Origin: Butyrivibrio sp. CB08
GTDB taxonomy: Bacteria; Bacillota; Clostridia; Lachnospirales; Lachnospiraceae
Direction of reading: 5' to 3'
Assembly (NCBI RefSeq): GCF_003625485.1
Contig: NZ_RAIR01000009.1
Coordinates: forward strand, 62,001-126,000
Length of the DNA stretch: 64,000 nucleotides
The position numbers and the translations under genes are program-made. The notes beneath the pieces are model-generated. The model was not told the DNA's origin. It searched no databases and saw only the letters and a list, made by a program, of their open reading frames with translations. Below, in pieces: positions 32,886 through 41,485 of this stretch (position 1 is its first letter; each line of letters begins with the position of its first letter).

Positions 32886-34640
32886 ATGGAAGAAGGATTA
32901 TACACAAGGAATCCTCCGGGTGAGGAGGATTCTGCATCTCCGGAGGATAAAGCTCCGAGAGTGCATGGAAACAAATTAAAGAATAAGGATTCTGCCAGAA
33001 GATATTATGAACAGAAGCTCCGCACCGGTAAAGCTGATAACAGCATGACACCTGAGGAGAAACAGCACAGGGACAAGATAAAGAAGCAGACACAGAAGAA
33101 GGCTGCAGAGGTCGAAAAGACAAGGAAAGCTGAGGAAGCAAAGAAGAAGGACCGAAATGTGAGTAAAAGTTCGGGAAATCTATCGGATGCAGCATCGAAA
33201 ACCGCAGCTGGAGTCGGAGTCATGTCTGATGTTGTGAATTCCACGGATGATGGTAAGAGCGAGAGTGCTGTTGCCGAGGAAGTATTTGATATTGGCGGAT
33301 ATGTTGCCAGCGGTGCAGTCAGTCACGTTACTTCGAAGGTAAAAAGCGGTAAGTACAGCAAGAAAGTACATGGGAAAAGAGAGCTTTCTGGCGGAAGTAC
33401 AGATGCCGCAAAGGAAAGAGCCAGAAAAGAACTTCAGAGGAAAATGATACAGAAGCAGGCCAAGGCTGCAGAAGGCGGTGCCAAGTTTGGTGAAAAGGTA
33501 GGAGAAAAAACCAGGGATGTAGTAAGTGCAATCGGTGAGTGGATGAAGAACTTTGCCGAAGAGCATCCCGTAATCAGCATAATCGTGGTTCTGATACTTC
33601 TTGTAGTACTTGTGTGCGCTGGATTTCTTAATTCCTGTGCAGCAATCGGATCCGGAGTAGGCGATGTGACCATAGTAACCTCTTATACTGCAAAGGACGA
33701 GGATATCCTTGCGGTAGAAGATGATTACAAGGAACTGGAAGCAGGGCTTCAGGACGAGATAGATGAGATTGATACGGATGGATATGACGAAGTTAATTAC
33801 TATCTTGATGAAGTAGGGCACAATCCATATCAGCTTGCAGCGATACTTACTGTGATTTTTGAGGCTTATACAAGGGATGAGGTCCAGGCTAAACTACAGG
33901 AAATCTTTGAACTACAGTATGAGATCACTACGGAAGAAGTTGTTGAGACCAGAGAAAGAGAGGTCGAAGACGTTAGGTGGGTTGAGGATGATTCCTACGA
34001 AGATGGTGGATATTGGGAAGAGTATACCTATACCGAAGAATATGAGTACTACATCTTGAATGTCTATCTTGTAAATCACACCCTTGATGAAGTGGTTGAA
34101 GAGCTTGGCTTCACTGATGATGAGATGGCACGTTACGAAGTGCTGCTTGAGACCTATGGTAACAAGAAGTATCTCTTTGGCGAGGAAGATTATTACAACA
34201 TCCCCGATGATCATCCCGGAGACAGAGACGACTATCATGTGCCGGGGGAATACCTTACAGATGAGCAGTTTGCAAGGATGCTCCATGAAGCTGAGAGCCA
34301 TCTTGGAACACCTTATGTCTGGGGCGGTTACAGTCCTTCGGGATTTGACTGCTCAGGATTTGTGAGCTGGGTAATAAATCACTGCGGTAACGGATGGAAC
34401 TTTGGAAGACTTACTGCAAACGGACTCAGGGCAAGAACAGACTATGTTCCAGCTTCAGAAGCAAAGCCAGGAGATCTTATCTTTTTCCAGGGCACATATG
34501 ATACAGCCGGGGCCAGTCATGTCGGAATATATGTCGGCAACGGAATGATGATCCATGCAGGTAATCCTGTGAAATACTCATCGATCAACACGCCATACTG
34601 GCAGAGCCATTTCCTTGAATTTGGCAGGATTGGCGGTTAA
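32886..34640 (+). CDS. NlpC/P60 cell-wall hydrolase of the transfer system (CD1108-like)
   Basis: 584-aa protein. A highly charged, Lys/Glu-rich cytosolic N-terminus (1-210), one membrane helix (about 225-245, IIVVLILLVVLVCAGFLNSC), an extracellular Glu/Tyr-rich spacer, and a C-terminal NlpC/P60 domain with catalytic Cys in SGFDCSGFVSWVI and His in ASHVGIYVGNG. It cuts peptidoglycan locally to let the channel pass. It corresponds to the CD1108 mobile-element family. A long charged linker in place of the usual lysozyme domain is notable. It lies 18 bp after virB4. Confidence 0.9.
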   Translation: MEEGLYTRNPPGEEDSASPEDKAPRVHGNKLKNKDSARRYYEQKLRTGKADNSMTPEEKQHRDKIKKQTQKKAAEVEKTRKAEEAKKKDRNVSKSSGNLSDAASKTAAGVGVMSDVVNSTDDGKSESAVAEEVFDIGGYVASGAVSHVTSKVKSGKYSKKVHGKRELSGGSTDAAKERARKELQRKMIQKQAKAAEGGAKFGEKVGEKTRDVVSAIGEWMKNFAEEHPVISIIVVLILLVVLVCAGFLNSCAAIGSGVGDVTIVTSYTAKDEDILAVEDDYKELEAGLQDEIDEIDTDGYDEVNYYLDEVGHNPYQLAAILTVIFEAYTRDEVQAKLQEIFELQYEITTEEVVETREREVEDVRWVEDDSYEDGGYWEEYTYTEEYEYYILNVYLVNHTLDEVVEELGFTDDEMARYEVLLETYGNKKYLFGEEDYYNIPDDHPGDRDDYHVPGEYLTDEQFARMLHEAESHLGTPYVWGGYSPSGFDCSGFVSWVINHCGNGWNFGRLTANGLRARTDYVPASEAKPGDLIFFQGTYDTAGASHVGIYVGNGMMIHAGNPVKYSSINTPYWQSHFLEFGRIGG

Positions 34641-34652
34641 GGGAGGACAGAT

Positions 34653-34994
34653 ATGTTTGAGAAACTGAATAAACTAAGAACTGAGCATGAAAAGGCCAAG
34701 GCAAGGTTAGAAGAAGCCAAGGCAAAGTATGAGGAAGCAGAAGAAAAGCTAAATGCAGAGCTGGCTACAAGCATACTTGATGTGGTTGCACGAAAAGACT
34801 TCACACCGGAACAGCTTGCAGAGCACCTTGGTGTAGCTGACAAGGAAAAGGCAGCTTTATCCAAGAGTAAGAAGAAAGAAGCAAAACCTACGAAGGATGA
34901 TGATGCCGAGCCACTGCCTTTTACAGATGATACAGATGCTCGTGATACTGAAAATGATGGAATTATGGAGGATATCTTAAATGAAAGTTTTTAA
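34653..34994 (+). CDS. DUF4315 family protein
   Basis: 113-aa coiled-coil protein of the DUF4315 family ([20 protein letters not shown], then [12 protein letters not shown]), always found between the NlpC/P60 gene and the DUF4366 gene in Tn1549/CTn-type ICEs. The acidic C-terminus overlaps the next start by 14 bp. Its role in transfer is unknown. GGGAGG lies 7 bp upstream. Confidence 0.88.
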   Translation: MFEKLNKLRTEHEKAKARLEEAKAKYEEAEEKLNAELATSILDVVARKDFTPEQLAEHLGVADKEKAALSKSKKKEAKPTKDDDAEPLPFTDDTDARDTENDGIMEDILNESF

Positions 34995-35781
34995 GTTAAT
35001 AACTGCCAAGGCAAAGGTACTTGGCTGCTCAGTGGCTCTTATGGGGTCACTTTTTTGTTTTACACCGGTAACTGCATTTGCAGGTGGATATGACTGCACC
35101 TGTGAGACCAAGTGTACTGAGGATCATGTTGATGAAAACTGCAAACTTTGCAAAAAGGACTATCGTAACTGCGAGGGCAAGGAGCCTGAGATAGAGGAAA
35201 AGTGGGGACCACTTACTCCGGATGGAAACATGGAACTTGTTGATGATTACGGAAGTCTTGAAGCCGGTGGCAAGCAGTTCATTACTGTAATGACCAAGAA
35301 CGGCAATTACTTTTACATCATTATTGACCGTGATGATGACGGTAATGAGAAGGTTCACTTCCTCAATATGGTTGATGAGTCAGATCTTTTATCTCTGATG
35401 GATGATGACCAGGTTAGTGAATATATCAAAGTTACAGGAATAGGTAAGGAAGAGGAAAAAGAGCCTGAGGTTGTAAAGCCAGAGCCACAACCTGAACCGG
35501 AGCCTGAACCCGAACCAGTGGAAGAAAAGCCTGAGAAAGAGCCTGTGAATGTGACAGGAATCATGGCAATCATTCTTATTATTGCACTTGGCGGTGTAGG
35601 CGGATTCATGTATTACACATCAACAAAGAATTCAAAGAAGAAGTCCAGCGGTGAGGATCCTGATCAGGACTATGAAGACGAGGACTATCTTAAGAGCATG
35701 AGTTCAGATGATGACGATGATGAGATCCAGCTTGATAACGAGCAGACTGATGAGTCTTCAGGTGACAGAGGTGATGAGTGA
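34981..35781 (+). CDS. DUF4366 family surface protein (CD1107-like)
   Basis: 266-aa secreted, membrane-anchored protein. Signal peptide ([21 protein letters not shown]), a Cys-rich segment ([19 protein letters not shown]), the DUF4366 domain (about 70-155; [20 protein letters not shown]), a Pro-Glu repeat spacer ([16 protein letters not shown]), one membrane helix (about 195-215, [20 protein letters not shown]) and an acidic cytosolic tail. It probably contributes to donor-recipient contact or the channel exit. The family and gene order are standard for these ICEs. Confidence 0.88.
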   Translation: MKVFKLITAKAKVLGCSVALMGSLFCFTPVTAFAGGYDCTCETKCTEDHVDENCKLCKKDYRNCEGKEPEIEEKWGPLTPDGNMELVDDYGSLEAGGKQFITVMTKNGNYFYIIIDRDDDGNEKVHFLNMVDESDLLSLMDDDQVSEYIKVTGIGKEEEKEPEVVKPEPQPEPEPEPEPVEEKPEKEPVNVTGIMAIILIIALGGVGGFMYYTSTKNSKKKSSGEDPDQDYEDEDYLKSMSSDDDDDEIQLDNEQTDESSGDRGDE

Positions 35782-35897
35782 TGGCAAGAAAGTCAAGATA
35801 TGTTGCATATGCAAAGAAAGCAAAAAGTAGCGTGAAAGGGGTAAAGAAGCAGGAGCCGATAAAGGCTCCTGTTGGCGATAAGGGCGAAAGAAAGTAA
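35781..35897 (+). CDS. Small basic ORF, 38 aa
   Basis: A 38-codon ORF overlaps the DUF4366 stop by one base (TGATG) and encodes a strongly basic peptide beginning [31 protein letters not shown] overlaps as a possible ribosome binding site. It ends 12 bp before the ArdC-like gene. The TGATG coupling supports translation; function unknown. Confidence 0.5.
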   Translation: MARKSRYVAYAKKAKSSVKGVKKQEPIKAPVGDKGERK

Positions 35898-35909
35898 GAG
35901 GACAAGCTT

Positions 35910-37511
35910 ATGGATGAAAAAAGTGCAAAAAACGGCAGTGAATACCAGCGCCCATCCAATGAAGAAAAGCTGAAAGAGCTGACAGACAAGCTGCAGGATG
36001 GCGTAAAGGCAGTCCGTGACAGTGCAGAATACAAAAAGCTGCTTGCAACAATGGCAAAGTTTCCGCATTATTCCCTGAACAACTGCATGCTCATAGCGAT
36101 GCAGAAGCCCGATGCAACTCTATGTCAGGGCTACAATGCCTGGAAAAAGATGGGGCGCTATGTAAGAAAAGGCGAGAAGGGCATTAAGGTCATAGCACCA
36201 AGTCCTTATACAATCCAAAAGGAAGTGGATGTGCTGGATTCAAAAGGTCGCCCTGTTCTTGATCAGGACGGGGAGCCTGTGAAGCAGACAAAGGAACTCA
36301 ATCTCATGGGATTCAAGGCAGAGACAACCTTTGATATTTCACAGACGGAAGGAAAAGAGCTTCCGAGAGTCGGAGTTGATGAGCTTAAGGGCAGCATTGA
36401 TAAGTATGAGGTCCTTATGGGAGTTCTTAAGGATATAAGTCCTGTTCCGATAGGCTTTGAGGACATCAAGAGTGGTGCCAAGGGATATTATCACATAGAA
36501 GATAAGAGGATCGCGGTTCAGCAGGGAATGAGTGAGCTGCAGACTCTTAAGACCTGTATTCATGAGATTACTCATGCGATGCTTCACGGAGATACAACTG
36601 AGAATATCAGCAAGAATCGCAAGGAACTTGAAGCTGAAGGTACAGCAAGTATTGTGTTATCTTTCATGGGCTATAACACAGATGATTACAGTTATCCGTA
36701 TCTTTGTGGATATACATCTGATGCGGATATGAAAGAACTCAAGGCTTCGCTTGGAACAATCAGACAGACTTCATCCAGGATCATCAAGAAGATTGAGGAT
36801 ACGCTGGGAGAGATCTACAAGGAGAGAAATCCTGAGATTGTGCCGGATAACGAGCCGGAGAAAGATTCTTCCGGGAAGATGAGGGAGGTTGATGAAAAAG
36901 AAATCAGCACCAGCAATAAAAGTCCTATATCAAATGTTGCAACACTACCGAAAGAAAAGGAGATTGCAGAAAGAGCAGCCATACTTGTTACGGAACTAAT
37001 GAAAGAACCGGGCGTGGATATAAAGCCCATTGAAGAAGTTACGAAATGTTATGGTATTGCTCAGACTAATGCCTGGTATGGTGGCCCTAAAGAGTTCCAT
37101 TTTCTGTCTGAAAAGGGACAGATTGATTTCATTGGACACACCTATGAATGTGGATATGAAGATTTCAGTGCCACGACAACGATAATGGAAAATGGCAAAG
37201 TGCTGTTCGACCTTGATGGCGTATGCACAGGAGCATATAAGATCAGCGTTAGGAATGAAGGAAGCTTTAAAAGTGGAAGTGAGTGCATAAAGTATCTTGA
37301 GGAAAAATATAAGAATGAAAGCTTTATTGTGGTGGATAGAGATGGACAAATAATCCCAAAGAAAAAGACCATTGGAACAGTACGTATACTGCCCGATGGT
37401 GCCGGAGGAAAGAAACAGTCTCTTTTGGACTCGCTGAAAGTTGAAAAGGAAAAAATCAAAAATAGAATAACCGGAAATACCGGTAAGGATGAAAAGGGGG
37501 TGGCAATCTGA
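35910..37511 (+). CDS. ArdC-like antirestriction/ssDNA-binding protein with zincin domain
   Basis: 533-aa protein. The N-terminal ArdC-type ssDNA-binding domain is ATMAKFPHYSLNNCMLIAMQ and GYNAWKKMGRYVRKGEKGI. A metallopeptidase-like domain follows with HEITHAMLH (His218, His222) and the second helix ELEAEGTASIVL. The C-terminal domain (about 340-490; AWYGGPKEFHFLSEKGQIDF) is of the 'large polyvalent protein' type. ArdC proteins protect entering single-stranded DNA from restriction. It is carried in the leading transfer operon and overlaps the next gene by one base. Confidence 0.82.
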   Translation: MDEKSAKNGSEYQRPSNEEKLKELTDKLQDGVKAVRDSAEYKKLLATMAKFPHYSLNNCMLIAMQKPDATLCQGYNAWKKMGRYVRKGEKGIKVIAPSPYTIQKEVDVLDSKGRPVLDQDGEPVKQTKELNLMGFKAETTFDISQTEGKELPRVGVDELKGSIDKYEVLMGVLKDISPVPIGFEDIKSGAKGYYHIEDKRIAVQQGMSELQTLKTCIHEITHAMLHGDTTENISKNRKELEAEGTASIVLSFMGYNTDDYSYPYLCGYTSDADMKELKASLGTIRQTSSRIIKKIEDTLGEIYKERNPEIVPDNEPEKDSSGKMREVDEKEISTSNKSPISNVATLPKEKEIAERAAILVTELMKEPGVDIKPIEEVTKCYGIAQTNAWYGGPKEFHFLSEKGQIDFIGHTYECGYEDFSATTTIMENGKVLFDLDGVCTGAYKISVRNEGSFKSGSECIKYLEEKYKNESFIVVDRDGQIIPKKKTIGTVRILPDGAGGKKQSLLDSLKVEKEKIKNRITGNTGKDEKGVAI

Positions 37512-37924
37512 TGGGAACAGTAGATGAAGGCTGGAAGGATGCGTCCGATTTTGCAGATGAGCTTCCTTTCGGAAATTTTGAAGATGGCAGTGGTACAACA
37601 CAGGCTTATGAAGCGGATGATATTGTCGGTAACTGTCCTGTGTGTGGCACTCACGTTGTAGAACGTGAAAAGGGATTCTTCTGTAACAACATGGACTGCA
37701 ACTTTGCACTCTGGAAGAATAACAGATTTTTCCAGGCTATAGGCAAGGAGATGACCAGAGAAGTTGCGGATGACCTTGTGAACGGTGGAACAGTCAAGCT
37801 CATTGACTGTAAGTCACAGAGAACAGGAAACACATTCAGTTGCTACGTTGACCTTACAACTGACGAGGAGGGAAAAGCTCATTTCGAGATCCGATTTCCC
37901 AAAGGCGGGCGCAGAAGGGAGTGA
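37511..37924 (+). CDS. Stand-alone topoisomerase-IA-type zinc/C-terminal repeat protein
   Basis: 137-aa protein. Its core, NCPVCGTHVVEREKGFFCNN followed by DCNFALWKNNRFFQAIGKEM, is the CxxC...CxxxxC zinc repeat seen at the C-terminus of topoisomerase III and DUF3945-type primase proteins, followed by the usual beta segment (GNTFSCYVDLTTDEEGKAHFE). The catalytic part is absent. It binds single-stranded DNA by analogy. It overlaps ardC (TGATG) and is followed by an HTH gene. It may be a relic of a former topoisomerase gene or an independent ssDNA adaptor. Confidence 0.75.
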   Translation: MGTVDEGWKDASDFADELPFGNFEDGSGTTQAYEADDIVGNCPVCGTHVVEREKGFFCNNMDCNFALWKNNRFFQAIGKEMTREVADDLVNGGTVKLIDCKSQRTGNTFSCYVDLTTDEEGKAHFEIRFPKGGRRRE

Positions 37925-37931
37925 TATTGTT

Positions 37932-38534
37932 ATGGAAAGAAGAACAGGAACACCCATTGAAAAGTGGGATGATGTTAATGGTAAGACTACAGATGCAACG
38001 GCTGTTTCTGTAAATGACCTGTCACAGGGCGAGAGGTTTATCCAGCTCCGTGAGAGTACAGGAATGAACAGAACAGAGTTTGCAGATTATCTCGGTATTC
38101 CTTACAGAACAATGCAGGACTGGGAACGTGATGCACGTACCATGCCAAATTATGTTTTCGCTCTTATCGAGTATAAGGTTACAGCTGAGTTTGGCTTAAA
38201 AGTTCCCCAGGAACTTGATCCTAACACAATCGGTAATGTCAGAAGAAGCCTTGAGGACCAACTGGAGCAGAACGACAATATGATTGGCGATGGGGTGATC
38301 AACAATATTGCTCCGCAGAATCCTGTAGAGAACATTAAGGATGACAACGCCAACGGCATTCCTGATGAACAGGAGGAACTTGGTACGGTGGCATCACATG
38401 AAAAGAGCAAACCATTTCATGTAAGCGTGGCTGAGAAGGAAGAGAAGACATCTCTTCTGAAGGAGCTACGCGATTGCATCCCGGAACCTTCAGAACGTTC
38501 TCACAGGGCATTATCCCCTGAGCTGGTGCTGTGA
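37932..38534 (+). CDS. XRE-like HTH protein
   Basis: 200-aa protein. A Cro/CI-type HTH lies at about residues 40-75 (QLRESTGMNRTEFADYLGIP, RTMQDWERDARTMPNYVFAL). The C-terminal region is acidic and low in complexity (ENIKDDNANGIPDEQEELG). The start at 37932 is preferred because GAAGGGAG lies about 9 bp upstream. It sits between the ArdC module and mobC (1 bp gap), a typical position for a regulator of mobilization genes. Confidence 0.78.
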   Translation: MERRTGTPIEKWDDVNGKTTDATAVSVNDLSQGERFIQLRESTGMNRTEFADYLGIPYRTMQDWERDARTMPNYVFALIEYKVTAEFGLKVPQELDPNTIGNVRRSLEDQLEQNDNMIGDGVINNIAPQNPVENIKDDNANGIPDEQEELGTVASHEKSKPFHVSVAEKEEKTSLLKELRDCIPEPSERSHRALSPELVL

Positions 38535-38535
38535 T

Positions 38536-38871
38536 ATGGCAGTTAGTTATGGCGAGAGCATTCTTATCAAAATGACACCGGAGGACATCAAGGCTATAGA
38601 AGCCAAGATGGAACAGGCCGGAGTCAAGAACCGGAGTGCATATATCAGAAAGATGGCAAGGGATGGATATATCATCATGCTTGATCTGTCAGACCTTAAA
38701 GAGGTGCTTCGTCTGCTCCGTATTAACAGTAACAACCTAAATCAATATGCTAAGAAAGCAAACGAGTGTGGTGAAGTATATCGTGAGGACATGAAGGTGC
38801 TACAGTCGCAGCTTGATGAGATATGGGAAGCTGTAAGAGGAATACTTGAAAGATTGGCGAATATAAGCTGA
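38536..38871 (+). CDS. mobC: MobC-like relaxosome accessory protein
   Basis: 111-aa protein of the MobC family: a ribbon-helix-helix-like N-terminus (ILIKMTPEDIKAIEAKMEQA, then KNRSAYIRKMARDG) and a conserved helix RLLRINSNNLNQYAKKANE. It helps melt oriT for the relaxase. The relaxase gene lies 950 bp downstream, separated by a terminator and an inserted EAL gene, whereas in related elements the two are adjacent. Confidence 0.88.
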   Translation: MAVSYGESILIKMTPEDIKAIEAKMEQAGVKNRSAYIRKMARDGYIIMLDLSDLKEVLRLLRINSNNLNQYAKKANECGEVYREDMKVLQSQLDEIWEAVRGILERLANIS

Positions 38872-38876
38872 GTTTT

Positions 38877-38909
38877 GCGGCCATGGGATTTATTCTCATG
38901 GCCGCTTTT
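38877..38909 (+). terminator. Terminator after mobC
   Basis: GCGGCCATG pairs perfectly with CATGGCCGC (11-nt loop), followed by TTTT, 5 bp after the mobC stop. Confidence 0.9.
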
Positions 38910-38948
38910 CTGATTCTTCAAGAAATCTGTTCTTTATAGAAAATTCAT

Positions 38949-38978
38949 TTGAGATTGGGGCTATGTAAATGATATTGT
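38949..38978 (+). promoter_or_regulatory. Possible promoter of the EAL gene
   Basis: TTGAGA (38949-38954) and TATTGT (38973-38978) with 18-bp spacing, 46 bp before the EAL start codon and directly after the mobC terminator. Confidence 0.45.
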
Positions 38979-39023
38979 ATCTTTATCTAGAATTAGACAG
39001 TGATTGTTCAGGATTTGTGATCG

Positions 39024-39728
39024 ATGATACTATTTGATGATTTACCGTTGGACAAGGAAATATTGGATGCATTAGCTGAGCTGAAAATCAATTATGTATT
39101 TCAGCCTATTTTTCGTGCAGATGGAAAGACGATATTTGCAAGGGAAGCTCTCATGCGTCCTTTAGACATGTCAGTCATGGAACTGATTGAAGACTATACT
39201 AAAAAAGATAAGCTCCACATACTTGAGATCGCAACATTCTTTGGAGCTTTCCAAGAATATGAGCTTAGAGGATACACAGAACATATCTGCCTCAACTCTT
39301 TTCCTTCAGAATGCTTTTCACCATCTGAGACAAAAGCATTTGCAGACTATTATGGGGATCCAAGAGGTGTAGGAATTATTGAAATTCTTGAATATCCATA
39401 CATCTCTGAGTTTGCCTGCAAGATGAAAAAGGGAGATACTAAGGGACAGCGACTAAAGATTGCAGTAGATGATTTCGGAACTGGCTTAAGCGACATGAAC
39501 CTTGTAAATATGTACGAACCTGACATAGTAAAGCTTGACCGGGACCTGATTTCTGATATAGACAAGATTCCTGAAAAGCAGGAAAAAGTTAGGAACCTTT
39601 TACAGGAATTCCATTCGAGGAACATGCTTGTAGTAGCTGAAGGCATAGAGAGAAAAGAAGAATTTGATTATCTGGTAGATCTCGGGATAGATCTTTTCCA
39701 GGGATTTTACCTTGCAAGACCGTCATAA
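39024..39728 (+). CDS. EAL-domain c-di-GMP phosphodiesterase
   Basis: 234-aa protein consisting of one EAL domain, which hydrolyses the second messenger c-di-GMP to pGpG. Catalytic landmarks are present in order: E41-A-L (AREALMRP), the metal-binding Asn in CLNSFP, Glu in IIEILEYP, the DD of AVDDFGTG, Lys in VKLDRD, Glu in VVAEGIERK and the QGF motif near the end. There is no sensor or membrane segment, so it is a soluble, probably constitutively active enzyme. It has its own terminator-flanked unit between mobC and the relaxase, which suggests a cargo gene inserted into the mobilization region. Confidence 0.88.
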   Translation: MILFDDLPLDKEILDALAELKINYVFQPIFRADGKTIFAREALMRPLDMSVMELIEDYTKKDKLHILEIATFFGAFQEYELRGYTEHICLNSFPSECFSPSETKAFADYYGDPRGVGIIEILEYPYISEFACKMKKGDTKGQRLKIAVDDFGTGLSDMNLVNMYEPDIVKLDRDLISDIDKIPEKQEKVRNLLQEFHSRNMLVVAEGIERKEEFDYLVDLGIDLFQGFYLARPS

Positions 39729-39772
39729 TTACTTTATGTGACATTGAAATGAATATTTCAGATAAGAAAGTT

Positions 39773-39806
39773 TAAGTGTATCTCAGGTGAGATGCACTTA
39801 TTTTTT
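39773..39806 (+). terminator. T-tailed hairpin 14 bp before the relaxase start
   Basis: TAAGTG.ATCTC pairs with GAGAT.CACTTA around AGGT, followed by TTTTTT. The T-run ends just before the GGAG ribosome binding site of the relaxase, so it could end the EAL transcript and also gate relaxase expression. Confidence 0.75.
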
Positions 39807-39819
39807 ATGGAGAAAAAAC

Positions 39820-41232
39820 ATGGCAGCAACAAGACTAATATCATTGCATATGAACAAGGGAAGGACTCTGGCGAAGTGTCTGAAGGACAGAACGGATTAT
39901 GAAATGAACCCGGATAAAACAGAAAAAGGGAAATACATTTCATCTTATGCCTGTGATCCGAAGACTGTTGTGGAAGAGTTTCTTTTATCCAAAAGAGAAT
40001 ATGAGCAGAAGACCGGTAAGCATCCTAAGAATGATGTGATTGCATATCAGATTAGGCAGTCCTTCAAGCCTGGGGAGATAACACCGGAGAAAGCAAACAA
40101 GATTGGATATGAAACAGCCATGAGGTTTACCAAAGGCGATCATGCTTTTATGGTTTCAACTCACACGGACAAGGCTCATATTCATAATCATATTATCTTT
40201 AACTCAACTGCCCTCAGCGGTGACAGGAAGTTTAAGGATTTTCTTTTGTCGGGCATGGCACTTGGAAGACTTTCCAATTTAATCTGTATGGAGAACGGAT
40301 TATCTGTTATTGCTCCACAACCTTATCACAGTAAAACAACATATATCCATGAAGAAAGAGGACCTACCTTCAGGGACAAGCTCAGGGAATCAATCGATGT
40401 GGCTCTTTCCAAAAGGCCAGGCTCTTTCGATGAGCTGTTATCTGAATTATCAAAACAGGGCTATGAGATAAAACGTGGCAAACATATTTCAGTTAGGGGA
40501 AACGGTCAGCAGAGATTTATCCGCTTCCGTTCTCTTGGAGATGGCTACACAGAAATAGATCTGCAGAAAAAGTTTGAAGGTATTGAGAAGGGAACAGCTC
40601 CGAAAGAAGAGACACCAAAGAAAACAGAGAAACCATTTTACAGGGATGAAAAGTTTGATCTTCTGATAAATATTCAGGACATCATTGCCCAGGGAAAAGG
40701 TCCTGGCTATGAGATGTGGGCGAAGAAGTTCAATGTAAAAAATGTCATGAAGGCAATTCTCTTTTTCCAGGAGAAGGGACTAAGGACTTATGCTGAGCTC
40801 GAAAAAATGGCAGGAGATACCTCTGATAGATTCTCTCAGCTCTCCGATGACATCAAAGGGTACGAGAGTAAGCTGAAGAAAATCTCAGAACAAAAGAAAG
40901 TCATAAAGGATTATTCAAGTACAAAAGAAATTTATCAGCAGTACAGGCAGTCGGGCTACAACAGAAAATTTTTTGAAGAGCATAAAGAAGAGATTATGAC
41001 TCATAAAGCAGCGAAAGATGCTTTTGATAAATACCAGGGTAAGTTTCCGTCATACAAAGAACTCAGTGCTGAGTATGACAGAGTGCTTTCGAAAAAAAGA
41101 GCTGCCTATGCTGAGTATAAGGAAGTCAGAAAAGATATGCAGACATATCAGACTGCAAAGTATGACATTGATCAGATACTTGGTATTGGAAAAGAACAGG
41201 AACAGAATAAAAATCGTGAACGCTCACGATGA
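39820..41232 (+). CDS. MOBP-type relaxase of the ICE
   Basis: 470-aa relaxase/mobilization nuclease (VirD2-like). Landmarks are the N-terminal LISLHMNKGRTLAKCLKDRT with catalytic Tyr candidates nearby (DYEMNPDKTEKGKY), YQIRQSFKPGEITPEKAN, and the metal-binding HTDKAHIHNHIIFN. It nicks the ICE oriT and remains attached to the transferred strand. The C-terminal half is coiled coil. The start at 39820 has GGAG about 8 bp upstream. The gene is followed by a terminator and a hairpin-dense spacer that probably contains oriT. Confidence 0.92.
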   Translation: MAATRLISLHMNKGRTLAKCLKDRTDYEMNPDKTEKGKYISSYACDPKTVVEEFLLSKREYEQKTGKHPKNDVIAYQIRQSFKPGEITPEKANKIGYETAMRFTKGDHAFMVSTHTDKAHIHNHIIFNSTALSGDRKFKDFLLSGMALGRLSNLICMENGLSVIAPQPYHSKTTYIHEERGPTFRDKLRESIDVALSKRPGSFDELLSELSKQGYEIKRGKHISVRGNGQQRFIRFRSLGDGYTEIDLQKKFEGIEKGTAPKEETPKKTEKPFYRDEKFDLLINIQDIIAQGKGPGYEMWAKKFNVKNVMKAILFFQEKGLRTYAELEKMAGDTSDRFSQLSDDIKGYESKLKKISEQKKVIKDYSSTKEIYQQYRQSGYNRKFFEEHKEEIMTHKAAKDAFDKYQGKFPSYKELSAEYDRVLSKKRAAYAEYKEVRKDMQTYQTAKYDIDQILGIGKEQEQNKNRERSR

Positions 41233-41239
41233 TCTTTGG

Positions 41240-41266
41240 GGGACAGTCCATAGTGGCTGTCCCTTT
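41240..41266 (+). terminator. Terminator after the relaxase
   Basis: GGGACAG pairs with CTGTCCC across a 10-nt loop, followed by TTTCT, 8 bp after the relaxase stop codon. Confidence 0.65.
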
Positions 41267-41290
41267 CTACTAAATTAACAAACGTCATTT

Positions 41291-41442
41291 GCCATCTTCT
41301 TGGCGAGAATTCTTTCAGCTCCGGAAGGAGCGTAGTCAGATTTTAATCTGAGGCGAGGGGATTGGGGATGTGCCCCAACAAGTGAGTTTCGGGAAGGTAT
41401 ATACCGAAACCCCACTTGCCACTTTACTCTACCCCTTTGGGG
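41291..41442 (+). other. Hairpin-dense segment, candidate ICE oriT
   Basis: Between the relaxase and the MT-A70 gene I count five or six stems in 150 bp: GCTCC/GGAGC (41318-41331), TCAGATT/AATCTGA (41336-41351), TTGGGG/CCCCAA (41362-41378), a long CAAGTG.GTTTCGG / CCGAAAC..CACTTG stem (41379-41418) containing the palindrome GGTATATACC, and CCCC/GGGG (41432-41442), followed by GACGCGCGGG. Position beside the relaxase and stem density suit an origin of transfer. A structured RNA is the alternative. Confidence 0.5.
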
Positions 41443-41485
41443 ATGGGGATGACGCGCGGGACTTTTGAGGGAGGAACAAATAAAA

